A DNA stretch of 64,000 nt, taken from contig NZ_JANQIM010000014.1 of assembly GCF_028282165.1 (NCBI RefSeq), positions 1-64,000 of the forward strand, given 5' to 3'. Of the stretch, positions 52,971-62,622 are shown one piece after another. Within the stretch, counting starts at the first letter, position 1. Every line of letters begins with the position of its first letter. The position numbers and the translations under genes are program-made. The notes under the pieces are model-generated. The model saw only the letters and a list, made by a program, of their open reading frames with translations. It did not search any database and was not told where the DNA came from. The stretch comes from Winogradskyella sp. Its GTDB lineage: Bacteria; Bacteroidota; Bacteroidia; Flavobacteriales; Flavobacteriaceae.

Positions 52971-53621
52971 ATGAAAACAGATAATGTAGCACTCATCACT
53001 GAAGCAGGTAATAACTTATCTTTAAAATTCGCTAAAATTTTAAAAGATAAAAACTTCAATGTCATAATAGTAGCAAAAGGTGAATCCTATGACAGATTAA
53101 ATGAAATCGAATCAGAGGACATTAAACTCTTAAATATTGATTTGACCAATTTATCTGAGATTTCTCAATTGTATTCATATTTAAAATCGGAATATGGAAA
53201 ACTAGATTTATTGATTAATAATGCTGAAGTAGCAAACGGTTTTGGTCAAAAAATTACAGATATTGATATCACTGAATTTAAGCACCTTTACGATCAGAAC
53301 CTTTTTTCTGTTATCAATATTATTAAAACATTATTTCCCTTACTAAACAAAAGTAAAAAAGCTAGTATTGTAAATATAACAAGTGCATTAGGAAGCATGG
53401 ATAAAATGAGTGATAAAGACTTTTGTTACAGGGACTATAGAATGACAGCATATTCTACTGCTAAGTCTGCACTAGATATGCTAACATCTATTTTAAGTAA
53501 GGAATTAGAGCCAAATAACATAAAAGTAAAGAGCTTCGATCCAATAAGAAAAGCAAATTGTACACATAATAGTGTTAGATTATGCAAAGATGTAAAAGAA
53601 GAATTATTAAGCCTGATTTAG
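52971..53621 (+). CDS. Short-chain dehydrogenase/reductase (SDR), degenerate cofactor motif
   Basis: A 216-residue Rossmann oxidoreductase from ATG 52971. The catalytic YxxxK is intact (TAYSTAKSALDM) with upstream NITSALGS serine. The cofactor motif TGxxxGxG is altered (ITEAGNNLSLKF) and NNAG is NNAE. Either cofactor use has shifted or activity is reduced. A GTG three codons upstream was not chosen. Confidence 0.85.
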   Translation: MKTDNVALITEAGNNLSLKFAKILKDKNFNVIIVAKGESYDRLNEIESEDIKLLNIDLTNLSEISQLYSYLKSEYGKLDLLINNAEVANGFGQKITDIDITEFKHLYDQNLFSVINIIKTLFPLLNKSKKASIVNITSALGSMDKMSDKDFCYRDYRMTAYSTAKSALDMLTSILSKELEPNNIKVKSFDPIRKANCTHNSVRLCKDVKEELLSLI

Positions 53622-53819
53622 GGAACTATAGGATTTAAATTATAATACCATCAAATTCTTCTAGTTGCTCAAAAAAACTAGGTATTTTTCTTTACGCTCT
53701 GCAAGGAGCTACATAAAAAGTATTTAACTTATTATACATCATTGTATTGTTTCACAAAATGAATTAGTTAGGTTGAATCACAGTTTAATCATAATATGAA
53801 ATATCCCAATCAGAATTTA

Positions 53820-54293
53820 TTACTTTCCGTTAACTAACGTTTCAAGTTTTCTTAAGGCTCCGGACCAAGCATGGCTAAAATACGCTCTTGCAGATTCCCA
53901 ATCATCGCCTTTTCTCCAGCCAGTATGTATTAATGTTACTTTTGTTATATTTAAATTAATTGTTGTAAATATAACAGTCACATTCGTTAATGGTCTTATG
54001 CTGTTCATAAACCTTTTCTGTTCTGCGTTTCCTTTCCATTCAATATTAAAGAAATTTGGTTTATCGACAGCCAATACTTTACAGCCATATGTGCTATTGT
54101 TTGTAAGGTCAGGATCATCTGGTGTCCAAAATAATTCGTACTTACCTCCAATTTTCATTTCTACTTCAGCTTCATTGGTAAGCCAATTAGACAGTTGGTC
54201 ATTTTTCTCAAAATAATTAAATGCCTTTTCTTTAGAACAATTTAGAATTACACTCGTCACAATTATTTCATCTTTTTGATCTAATTCACTCAT
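53820..54293 (-). CDS. SRPBCC/AHSA1-type domain protein
   Basis: A 157-residue START-like (Bet v1 fold) protein of the AHSA1/SRPBCC group: ILNCSKEKAFNYFEKNDQLSNWLTNEAEVEMKIGGKYELFWTPDDP, then NVTVIFTTINLNITKVTLIHTGWRKGDDWE. Members bind hydrophobic ligands; some are stress proteins. No partner gene is evident. Confidence 0.85.
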   Translation of the reverse strand: MSELDQKDEIIVTSVILNCSKEKAFNYFEKNDQLSNWLTNEAEVEMKIGGKYELFWTPDDPDLTNNSTYGCKVLAVDKPNFFNIEWKGNAEQKRFMNSIRPLTNVTVIFTTINLNITKVTLIHTGWRKGDDWESARAYFSHAWSGALRKLETLVNGK

Positions 54294-54555
54294 CCTACTA
54301 GCTTCATTGTTTTGTATAAAATTATAAATAATAGTACAAACTGATTAAAAGCTCTCATTTTTTTAGCGATTATATTTAGAGAACAAGATGCTTTTGGTGG
54401 TGAAAAAACTGTCAGCGGATGCGAATTGAGTTCAATTTTATAAGATTGGAAAGAACTTCTGTTTCCGATATGTACTTTTAAAATATATAATGTCTATTAA
54501 CATTTACCACTTCTCACTAAATGTAACTTGTTGACAAACTAATTTTATTTTTAAA

Positions 54556-55986
54556 ATGAAAAAGTATTCATTGAAAGGATATATTGCCTATGCGGTCGCA
54601 ATATTTATTCTAGTTATAACAAATTCCTGCTCTACCTTAAACAAAAACGAATCAACAAACAGTGCTTATATATTGTATAATGCCAATATAGTCAATGTGA
54701 AGGATGGAACTATTTCCAAAAGTGATGCCATTGTTATAGACAAAGGGACTATAAAGCATATAGGAAGTGCTATAGACTTAAAGAAATCCTTTGCAAAGAA
54801 TAATCAATATAACCTTAGTGGTAGATACGTCATTCCCGGATTGTGGGATATGCATGTACATGTAGATAAGCTTTCTAGGGATTACGAACACTCAGAGAGA
54901 ATGTTAAGTCTCTTTACTCTAAATGGAGTGACTTCAATAAGAGAAATGGGAGGGGATTATGAAAAAATCAGTCGATTAAAATCGGCTACCAAAACCAATT
55001 CCCTTTTGCCCTCTCTGTATAACGCTGGACCCATATTTGAAAATAAAAAATGGTTAGATCGTCTTGCATTAGATGATCCAGAACTGGCTTCAGAAAGGAT
55101 AGGTATAGCAGATCCTTCAAGAGTATCGGGGGTCTTAGATTCTATTTTAAAGCTAGATATCGACTTTATTAAGATACGAACAGCTGCTTCGGATAGTGTT
55201 TTCTTTGAGCTAGCGGATCAGTGCAAGAAAAAGGGAATCAAACTTTGTGGGCATATAGATGGAAAAGTAGATTTGTATGAAGCCGTTAAGTCGGGAATCA
55301 ACTCAATAGAGCACGTTGATATTTTTCAATTGAAAGAGAAGGATATGACTGACTCCAAAATGGATTCTATAGTTTCTCTAATGGAGGATTTAAAAACAGG
55401 CTATTGCCCAACTTTGCTTGTCTTTAAAACCTTACGAATATATAGTCTGAAAAAAGCACATGAATTTTTACAAGACTCTACGGATTCCAAGTTTCCTATG
55501 CGGGCGTATGCCTCTCAAAGGCTTATAGAAAAATCTGATCAGTCTGTGGGATGGGCAGTTAGTGCCAAGAAAGTTGTTCCTTGGGAAGATTGGGAAGTTA
55601 GTTTTTTGAGATTTGCTGATAAAATTGTGAAGAGCAATGTCCCAATCTTGGCAGGAACTGACGGATCCAATGCTTTGATATTACCTGGTTTTAGCTTACT
55701 TACAGAGCTAGAGATGTATCAAAACGAATTACACATGACGCCACTTCATGTTTTACAATCTGCAACAATGAACGCAGCAAACTTTTTTGAATTGTCTCAT
55801 AAAACTGGATATATCAAAGAGGGCTATGATGCTGACCTGGTCATTTTAGAAAAGAATCCTTTAGAGAATATTAAAAACTTACGTAGTATCTATAATGTTA
55901 TAAAATCTGGGAAAATTATCGATCAAAACGAAAGAAAAAAAAGACTCAAAAAAGTTAGAGACTATAACATTAACAATAGATTATAA
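54556..55986 (+). CDS. Amidohydrolase family lipoprotein
   Basis: A 476-residue metallohydrolase with signal peptide and a lipobox-like NSC (Cys about 25). Metal ligands: WDMHVHVD (HxH), GHIDG and IEHVD (His), and the aspartate in AGTDGSN. The end HKTGYIKEGYDADLVILEKNPLENI is the typical imidazolone-propionase-like tail. An extracytoplasmic peptidase or amidohydrolase role is likely; substrate unknown. Confidence 0.88.
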   Translation: MKKYSLKGYIAYAVAIFILVITNSCSTLNKNESTNSAYILYNANIVNVKDGTISKSDAIVIDKGTIKHIGSAIDLKKSFAKNNQYNLSGRYVIPGLWDMHVHVDKLSRDYEHSERMLSLFTLNGVTSIREMGGDYEKISRLKSATKTNSLLPSLYNAGPIFENKKWLDRLALDDPELASERIGIADPSRVSGVLDSILKLDIDFIKIRTAASDSVFFELADQCKKKGIKLCGHIDGKVDLYEAVKSGINSIEHVDIFQLKEKDMTDSKMDSIVSLMEDLKTGYCPTLLVFKTLRIYSLKKAHEFLQDSTDSKFPMRAYASQRLIEKSDQSVGWAVSAKKVVPWEDWEVSFLRFADKIVKSNVPILAGTDGSNALILPGFSLLTELEMYQNELHMTPLHVLQSATMNAANFFELSHKTGYIKEGYDADLVILEKNPLENIKNLRSIYNVIKSGKIIDQNERKKRLKKVRDYNINNRL

Positions 55987-56064
55987 AACCTAGTGACACT
56001 ATTTTTTATATCTTTTTAATGAAAAAGAATGAAAGGACAATAAAACGTATAATCAGGACAATAT

Positions 56065-57024
56065 TTACCTTAGAGAAGAAATATCCGAAGGTAGAATACC
56101 CTTATGCTTTTTGAGAATTCTTCTTAATTGGTTGGCACTATAAAAACCACATTGTCTTGCTACAGATTCAACTTTATTTTTTTCTGATAACAACTGTATT
56201 GCGCGATCTACTTTAAGTTTTTCCAAATAGTCTCCAATTGTAATTCCAGTAGTTTTTTTAAAGAGTCTTGTTAGGTTGCGAGTACTCATGTTTACGGTTT
56301 CCGCAATATCGGAAATCGTAAAAGTTGATGACAAATGTTTAACTATATAATCTTGTGCATCATGGATTCTGTAATCCAGATGATTCCTGTATTGAAGAAA
56401 AGCACTTAATTGCGGATCAGATTCGCTTCTTCGAAAATAAATGACAACCTCTTTAGCTATATCTGTAGCGAACTTGGAGCCAAATTCTTTTTCTATGATG
56501 TAAAGCGCCAAATCAACCCCTGAAGATACTCCAGCACTTGTATATAAATTGTTGTCAGCTGTAAATAATTGGTTCTTTTTTACATTTATGTCGGGATATT
56601 TTTGGGATAATTCATTAACATATTTCCAATGGGTCGTACATTCTTTACCTTTTAGAATACCAGATTCAGCTAATAAAAATGTACCAGTACATACCGAACT
56701 GATATTGACTCTCTTATGGTATTGATTGTGTAACCATTTGAAAAAAGAGTGGTTATCCTTGAGGAAGTTATGATTTGAGAGCAGCTCATACTCTAGGCCA
56801 GAAATAAATATATGATCATTTTCTGATAATTGAAACTCATGATAAGGTACTAGTTTAGAGAATCCCAATCCGGCACTACTTTCAATAGTTGTGTCATTGT
56901 TAATTGATACAAAGTGTAGCTCAATATCGGCACCGTATTCTCTTGCTTCATAAAAAATATGAGCAGGTCCATTTATATCTAGGAGATGTACTTTTGGTGG
57001 TACTATGAATAAAATACTCTTAAT
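56065..57024 (-). CDS. GlxA-type transcriptional regulator (DJ-1/PfpI plus AraC HTH), atypical start
   Basis: The first canonical start (TTG 56868) gives 267 residues and cuts into the DJ-1/PfpI domain. The open frame continues upstream through KSILFIVPPKVHLLDINGPA and IFYEAREYGADIEL, which belong to this domain. An ATT at 57024 sits where Met is expected and gives 319 residues, the usual length. No ATG, GTG or TTG occurs between the in-frame TAA upstream and that region. The DJ-1 cysteine lies in SVCTGTFLLAESG; the AraC HTH is FTISDIAETVNMSTRNLTRLFKKTTGITIGDYL. The gene either starts at ATT or has lost its start. Confidence 0.75.
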   Translation of the reverse strand: MKSILFIVPPKVHLLDINGPAHIFYEAREYGADIELHFVSINNDTTIESSAGLGFSKLVPYHEFQLSENDHIFISGLEYELLSNHNFLKDNHSFFKWLHNQYHKRVNISSVCTGTFLLAESGILKGKECTTHWKYVNELSQKYPDINVKKNQLFTADNNLYTSAGVSSGVDLALYIIEKEFGSKFATDIAKEVVIYFRRSESDPQLSAFLQYRNHLDYRIHDAQDYIVKHLSSTFTISDIAETVNMSTRNLTRLFKKTTGITIGDYLEKLKVDRAIQLLSEKNKVESVARQCGFYSANQLRRILKKHKGILPSDISSLR

Positions 57025-57569
57025 AGTTTTGGTCTTTTGATTATTGTTAGTGTTAGGCTTAGTCTTTTATCCACTTAATAGCATTTTTAAGTATCTTCCT
57101 ATAATCGGGACCTACATTCTTATTATGCCTATGTTTCAATTAAATAACCAGTTATTCTGCCGACTTAGTTTCTCATTCACATTAAAAAAAGTGTTGCCAT
57201 GTTCTAGTCTGTATGTTCCTTGTTTCATTGCCAACTCGTTTGTTCTAGAAGTCCCTTCTTTAAAATTCTAAACGTTCTGTTCATTTCAATCTAATCTAAA
57301 TGAAATCGTAATTGTAGAAGTTAATTTTTTCATTTCAGTATCCATTTTGATTAGATAGGAGCTGACGGTTCAACGCTATAGTCGAAAGATAGTGAATTGA
57401 AATGAATTAGGGCACGGTCAAGTTTAGTTATGATAAACCTAGCATATGGTTAAGTGCTGACTATTTACCTAAACCAAAAGGCTAAACGAATATACCGAAT
57501 ACAGAAGTTGAATTTTGAATTCATATCACTAAATTGCATCGATTATAAACAATTATTGAGATCAGCTTA
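57025..57569. other. Gap of about 545 bp between the GlxA-type and 7TM-AraC genes
   Basis: No recognised gene. On the minus strand a 30-codon frame (57136-57228) reads MKQGTYRLEHGNTFF and may be a remnant; it has no family likeness. A plus-strand frame at 57044-57271 looks like its shadow. No clear promoter or hairpin was found in the rest. Confidence 0.4.
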
Positions 57570-58703
57570 ATGACTATTGAGAGCTTTATAAGAGCATTCT
57601 TATTTCTGTCTTTCTTCTTAGGAGGCTTTATATCCATATCCTTAATTATTTCTAGAAAGCATAGATCACTGCCCAATGCCTTCTTGTCGTTGTTTCTAGC
57701 TATTTATGCATTTAGGCTTCTTCTTCATTCCGATTACGCACCGAATATAGGATTTGGAAATTACTTGATATTTACACTTCTATTAAGTCCATCCTTGTTT
57801 CTCTATGTCTATACACTGACCAAGAAAATTAAGATATTAAAACCATATCATCTTTTACATTTTTTACCCAGTCTAGTTCTCATCCCTGTTCTGATTGTTT
57901 TTAGAGAGTCTTGGAATATCAATTCGTATAAGAGTGCTTTTACTAATGATACTGCTCTAATTTTTTTATCGATTATACAAGGATTGGTTGTTTTGCATGT
58001 AGTGTTCTATTTTTTTCTAATTATTAAGCGCTTAAACGAACACAGAGCATACATCAAGGAAAATTTTTCAAACCTATCAAGTGTCAATCTAAACGCAATC
58101 TCCAGATTGTGCTATGCATTTCTTGTTGTCATATGCATTTGGATTTTCGGTGGTTATGGAGATATTGGATACTTTATTAGTATATGGGGAGCACCTTCGA
58201 TTTACATCGCATATATATTCTGGTTTTTATTATCCTTAATCGTTGTCTTAATAGGTTATGAAGGATTCACTAGACCAGATGTTTTCTTAAATATTGATGT
58301 TAGCATCAAATCAAAATCAATAGGCAAAAAGAGTCTATCTGTAGGGGACTTGAATGAATACTCCACCAGATTATCCTATTTAATGGATACCAAAAGACCC
58401 TATTTGAATCCAAAATTGAAACTCTCTGAACTGGCAGATTTAATGGACATGAACCCTGTCCTTTTGTCTAATGTCATTAATACCAGTTTCGAGAAGAACT
58501 TCAACGATTATATTAATGAGTATCGCGTAAATGAGGTTATTAACAAAATGAAGGATCCCAAATTCAATAATTTAAGCTTGCTTGGCTTGGCTTTGGATTC
58601 TGGATTTAATTCCAAATCAACCTTCAACCTAATGTTCAAAAAATTTACAGGAAAAACACCTAAAATGTTCAAAAAAGAGTTTCCTGCTAATAATTCTATT
58701 TAA
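57570..58703 (+). CDS. Membrane-bound AraC-type regulator (seven-TM plus HTH)
   Basis: A 377-residue protein. Residues 1-230 contain about seven hydrophobic helices (FIRAFLFLSFFLGGFISISLII ... FWFLLSLIVVLIGYEGF). A C-terminal AraC HTH follows: LKLSELADLMDMNPVLLSNVINTSFEKNFNDYINEYRVNEVI and LALDSGFNSKSTFNLMFKKFTGKTPKMFKKEF. It is a one-component membrane sensor that binds DNA while anchored. It may regulate the hydrolase genes that follow. Confidence 0.88.
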   Translation: MTIESFIRAFLFLSFFLGGFISISLIISRKHRSLPNAFLSLFLAIYAFRLLLHSDYAPNIGFGNYLIFTLLLSPSLFLYVYTLTKKIKILKPYHLLHFLPSLVLIPVLIVFRESWNINSYKSAFTNDTALIFLSIIQGLVVLHVVFYFFLIIKRLNEHRAYIKENFSNLSSVNLNAISRLCYAFLVVICIWIFGGYGDIGYFISIWGAPSIYIAYIFWFLLSLIVVLIGYEGFTRPDVFLNIDVSIKSKSIGKKSLSVGDLNEYSTRLSYLMDTKRPYLNPKLKLSELADLMDMNPVLLSNVINTSFEKNFNDYINEYRVNEVINKMKDPKFNNLSLLGLALDSGFNSKSTFNLMFKKFTGKTPKMFKKEFPANNSI

Positions 58704-58842
58704 GACGTCCTAAATCATAATCTCGGTCGATTCGTAATTCTTGTTTCTATTCTTTTGTCAGGAAATCTAAACAACCTGATTAGACTTTTGTATCCAATAA
58801 GATAGATATTACATAGTTGTGGGAAATACAAAAACAATTGTT

Positions 58843-59922
58843 ATGAAAAAAGCACAAAAAAGACTTAGAAAAAAACTGACCTGGATAATTGTTATGATAT
58901 TCTTTATGGTGTTTATACTTGTTACCAATAGCTGTTTTACCTATACAGATGCTATTAAGAATGATGCAAGCATTGTTGAGATGGGAGATGTTAACATAGG
59001 GGGTATAGAGCAATGGGTTCTCATTAGAGGTGAGGACAGAGAAAACCCAGTTATTGTTTTTCTTCATGGTGGACCGGGTTCTCCTGAAACGGCATTTTTA
59101 AGAAAATATAATTCTGAGTTAGAGAAACATTTTACAATGGTGTATTGGGATCAGCGAGGCGCAGGAAAGTCTTATGATAAAAAAATACCTCAAGAGACAA
59201 TGAACCTTGATCAATTCTTATCGGATACTCACGAGCTGATTGTCTATGTCAAGAAGAAATTAAACAAAGAGAAAGTCCATTTAATGGGGCATTCGTGGGG
59301 CAGTGTTTTGGGATTATTGACTTCTGCCCAACATCCTGAGTTAGTCGATACTTACATAGGCATTGGACAGGTAGTGAATACTGAAAGAGGTGAAAAATTG
59401 TCTTTTGATTATACAATGAGAGAGGCGAAAAAAGACAATAATCAAAAAGCAATAGATCAACTAAATTCGGTTGGTCCACCCGTAAAGGGAGAATATGAAA
59501 ATAATGGCATTTGGACCCAACGCAAATGGTTACTGCATTATGGTGGTGAACGCTACGGGAAAACTGGTGTCATGGATGCTATATTTGACCTTTGGTTTTC
59601 CGATGAATACAACTTTTTTGATGTGATTAAGTTTACGAAAAGTTCAGGTTTTGCTTATCGACTTAGGAGAGATGAAAAGAAAATCGATTTCTTTAAACAG
59701 GTTCAATATGTTGAGGTTCCAGTTTACTTCATTAGCGGAAAATATGATTACAACACTCCTAAGGAATTAGTTAAGGAATACTCAGAAATACTTCAGGCAC
59801 CTAAGGTAGGATATTATGAGTTTGAGCAATCATCGCATAGTCCAATTTTTGAGGAGCCAGAAAAGTTTAATGAACTTATCATAAAATTATTAACCCATCC
59901 AAACAATAACTCTAAACTATAA
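58843..59922 (+). CDS. Alpha/beta hydrolase, proline iminopeptidase-like
   Basis: A 359-residue membrane-anchored or secreted hydrolase with an N-terminal hydrophobic segment (about 14-34). Motifs: FLHGGPGSPE (oxyanion), YWDQRGAGKS, the nucleophile elbow MGHSWGS, an acid in SGKYDYNTP and a His near SSHSPIFEEP. The HGGPG motif is that of peptidase family S33. The start is ATG 58843, not the GTG at 58819. It is followed 10 bp later by the serine hydrolase gene. Confidence 0.88.
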   Translation: MKKAQKRLRKKLTWIIVMIFFMVFILVTNSCFTYTDAIKNDASIVEMGDVNIGGIEQWVLIRGEDRENPVIVFLHGGPGSPETAFLRKYNSELEKHFTMVYWDQRGAGKSYDKKIPQETMNLDQFLSDTHELIVYVKKKLNKEKVHLMGHSWGSVLGLLTSAQHPELVDTYIGIGQVVNTERGEKLSFDYTMREAKKDNNQKAIDQLNSVGPPVKGEYENNGIWTQRKWLLHYGGERYGKTGVMDAIFDLWFSDEYNFFDVIKFTKSSGFAYRLRRDEKKIDFFKQVQYVEVPVYFISGKYDYNTPKELVKEYSEILQAPKVGYYEFEQSSHSPIFEEPEKFNELIIKLLTHPNNNSKL

Positions 59923-59932
59923 ATTAAATATT

Positions 59933-61051
59933 ATGAATCTATTCTATAGAGGACTCTGTGTCCTATTCCTAACGTTAGCTTTCAATCCTAGTTTATTCGC
60001 TCAAAATGACGATTATCTCAATCCAAAAATGACAGATGATGGTATTGTAGTTGGGAATTCAAGACAACACATCGATACGTTATTAATTGCAAACCTCATA
60101 AGCGAGATAGAATCTGGCAGCTATAAAAATATTCATAGTGTTCTGGTTTTAAAGGACAATAAGCTTCTTGTTGAAAAATACTTTGATGGATATGATATCA
60201 ACCAATTACACCAACTTCGATCTATCTCTAAATGTGTCACTGGACTACTCTTGGGCATAGCTATTGACAAGGGTTATATTAAATCTGTGGAAGAGGGTAT
60301 TTTTAATTATTTACCAAACTATCAACACCTCAAGAATGAAAACAATGCTAAAATTAAGATTCATCATTTAGCGAGTATGTCTACTGGACTTGATTGGAAT
60401 GAAACCAATATACCTTATGAAGATAAAAACAACGACGACAATAAAATGTACAATTATGGGGATTGGGTAGAATATACCCTAAAAAAAGAAGTAGTAGCCA
60501 CTCCTGGTGAGGTGTTTAATTATAGTGGAGGCGTGTCTAATATCTTAGCTGCAGTTGTTCAAAATGCAGTTGGTATACCCCTTGAATTGTTTGCAGAACA
60601 ACATCTTTTTAATCCGCTAGGCATACAAAATTATAACTGGAAAAAAAATAGAACACAAACCTTAGTATCTGCTGACGCTGGCCTTAGTATTAGACCAAGG
60701 GACATGATTAAAATTGGTACTATGCTCCTAAACAAAGGCGAATGGGGAGACAAGCGCATTTTAAGCGAGAAATGGGTTAAGCGATTATCTTCTAAGCAAG
60801 TTAACGGAGGTGCAATGGGACCTTTTCTTTTATCTTATGGATATATGGTTTTGGTAGTTGAAAAAGGACCTGATTTTTTACCTGGATTACGTGGTTACGC
60901 TGCTACTGGAAATGGTGGGCAGATTATTTGGGTACTTCCAGAACAAAATGCCGTGTTTGTATTTACAGGCGGCAATTACAACTCAGAGCTATCACAGACA
61001 CAGCCCATAGAGATTGCGATCAAATATCTTTTTCCTGCGGTTAAAGACTAA
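59933..61051 (+). CDS. Serine hydrolase of the beta-lactamase class C / PBP4-like family
   Basis: A 372-residue secreted protein with a signal peptide (ending LFAQ). The SxxK motif is RSISKCVTG, the YxN-type tyrosine is in FNYSGGVSN, and the third-box region GNGGQIIWVL is a HxG-like variant. Family members include D-Ala carboxypeptidases and esterases; activity here is unproven. Likely cotranscribed with the alpha/beta hydrolase gene. Confidence 0.88.
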   Translation: MNLFYRGLCVLFLTLAFNPSLFAQNDDYLNPKMTDDGIVVGNSRQHIDTLLIANLISEIESGSYKNIHSVLVLKDNKLLVEKYFDGYDINQLHQLRSISKCVTGLLLGIAIDKGYIKSVEEGIFNYLPNYQHLKNENNAKIKIHHLASMSTGLDWNETNIPYEDKNNDDNKMYNYGDWVEYTLKKEVVATPGEVFNYSGGVSNILAAVVQNAVGIPLELFAEQHLFNPLGIQNYNWKKNRTQTLVSADAGLSIRPRDMIKIGTMLLNKGEWGDKRILSEKWVKRLSSKQVNGGAMGPFLLSYGYMVLVVEKGPDFLPGLRGYAATGNGGQIIWVLPEQNAVFVFTGGNYNSELSQTQPIEIAIKYLFPAVKD

Positions 61052-61136
61052 CGTTTTTTGATATTGCTGCTAGTGGCATTAAGTCAATTAAAATCTGTAT
61101 ACACGATAAGAATTAAAGACTTTTTAAAATGAATGA

Positions 61137-62165
61137 TTAACGCTTTAAATCAAGGTTGTCTGATTTAATTTCTAAAGCTTCTTTTCTTGATTTAATATTC
61201 AGTTTGCTGTAAATATTTCTTATATGGGTTTTAACAGTATTGATTTCGATGTGGTATTCCTCAGATATTTCTTTGTTGGATTTGCCTTGTTGAAGCAGGC
61301 CAAGGATTTTTCGCTCCTGAACACTTAAAGATTTTAAGCGTCTTCGCGCTCTGGCCTTATTTTCTTTAACCAAGAAATGCGTCAAGAACCCTAATACAAA
61401 GGATAATACGCCTACCAGATATGGCTGGTAATTCTTAGTTTTTTTCGTTGGTAGTTGATTTTTAAAAACCTTGAAATAATTGGAATCCTCCTCGGACCAT
61501 TTATCCAAATAATTTGTGTAAAAGGCCTTGTTTAAGGAGTAGTTAGATTTAAAATCACTCTTATGCAAGGCATACAGGGATACTAGAGGATGCTTACTGG
61601 TATCTGCCACAAACCTTAGCTTTTCATTAATTGCCTTTACAACAAACTCTTTTTTTAATGTGGACAGGCCATAATCTGTACTGTCCTTATAATGGTATAT
61701 TTTATCAATTTTTAGTAGGGATTGACTTGGCAGATGTTCTTTAATCTCAATGAGGTTAAGCAGTTTTTCTTTTCCAAGACTGACGATCTCAATATCGGAG
61801 TTTCTATTGGCAATGATGAATATGTGGTTTTCTTCACTTCCGCCTATGATTAAAGAAGCCTCAGGATCACTTTTTTTGGAGATATGAATCCTATAAAGTT
61901 GATCTTGCTCAATAAGATAATTGGTGGGAATAGAAAACCGCCCCAGACTATCAATTTTAGATTCTGCAATAATCATTTCATTAGAAATGGTATACAAATC
62001 ATCAAAAGACTTAATGTGGGACAAGTAAACCGTTGGGCGCCATGAAGGCCCTAGTTCCAGAAGCCCACTTATGGCATGCACCTTTTCTTGGGAAAAGATT
62101 TTAGCATTTAATACTAACACTAAAATCAAGAATATGCCCTTAAAGTAATTTAATGTAAAATGCAC
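61137..62165 (-). CDS. Transmembrane LuxR-type regulator with extracytoplasmic domain
   Basis: A 342-residue protein. A signal peptide (about 1-25) leads to an extracytoplasmic part (26-245) resembling DUF4369 (SGLLELGPSWRPTVYLSHI ... SLGRFSIPTNYLIEQDQLYRIHIS), then a membrane helix (PYLVGVLSFVLGFLTHFLV, about 248-267), and a LuxR HTH (LSVQERKILGLLQQGKSNKEISEEYHIEINTVKTHIRNIYSKLNIKSRKEAL). It is a one-component sensor spanning the inner membrane. It is 2 bp after the preceding secreted protein gene in a tight three-gene operon. Confidence 0.85.
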   Translation of the reverse strand: MHFTLNYFKGIFLILVLVLNAKIFSQEKVHAISGLLELGPSWRPTVYLSHIKSFDDLYTISNEMIIAESKIDSLGRFSIPTNYLIEQDQLYRIHISKKSDPEASLIIGGSEENHIFIIANRNSDIEIVSLGKEKLLNLIEIKEHLPSQSLLKIDKIYHYKDSTDYGLSTLKKEFVVKAINEKLRFVADTSKHPLVSLYALHKSDFKSNYSLNKAFYTNYLDKWSEEDSNYFKVFKNQLPTKKTKNYQPYLVGVLSFVLGFLTHFLVKENKARARRRLKSLSVQERKILGLLQQGKSNKEISEEYHIEINTVKTHIRNIYSKLNIKSRKEALEIKSDNLDLKR

Positions 62166-62167
62166 CG

Positions 62168-62617
62168 TTAAAACAAATTTTGATCATTACTAATAGTTAT
62201 GTGACCTCTTGCTTGCCTCGGTATGATTTTAATCTCCCAGATTCCAGTTTGTGGGGCATTAAATGTTTTATTCAATTGACCCGAGACAGCTTCAGAAATA
62301 TAATTCTTATCTGTTGGCTTTTTGTCTTCAATATCGGAATAGCTCAAAATACTCTTGACGGCAAAGTTTCCCTGGAGTTCACCATTTGGAGCATGAATTT
62401 CCACTGCCATTTCACCATAAATGATATTACAGCTTACACTTAGCATAAAACTGCTCACCTCTTTTGTAATTTCAAAATCAATAATAGTAGTTTCAGAAAG
62501 TCTTGAAACCTCAATATTTCTTGTAATATTTTTATGGTTAGTGTTTTGAGCCATCACTGGTCCCAGCATTAAAACAAGCAATACTAGCTTTGTGATATGT
62601 TTTACCAACTGATTCAT
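62168..62617 (-). CDS. Small secreted protein of the LuxR operon
   Basis: A 149-residue protein with a signal peptide (ending PVMAQ). The mature part resembles a small beta-sandwich like a proprotein-convertase P domain (FNAPQTGIWEIKIIPRQARGHITIS, MAVEIHAPNGELQG); that is a tentative likeness. It is 5 bp after the hydrolase gene and 2 bp before the LuxR gene. Confidence 0.6.
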   Translation of the reverse strand: MNQLVKHITKLVLLVLMLGPVMAQNTNHKNITRNIEVSRLSETTIIDFEITKEVSSFMLSVSCNIIYGEMAVEIHAPNGELQGNFAVKSILSYSDIEDKKPTDKNYISEAVSGQLNKTFNAPQTGIWEIKIIPRQARGHITISNDQNLF

Positions 62618-62622
62618 AGCAA

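Noticed and set aside
57044..57271. Plus-strand 75-residue frame upstream of the 7TM-AraC gene
   Set aside because: Mirror of a small minus-strand frame and part of the extended GlxA-type region; no signal or family.
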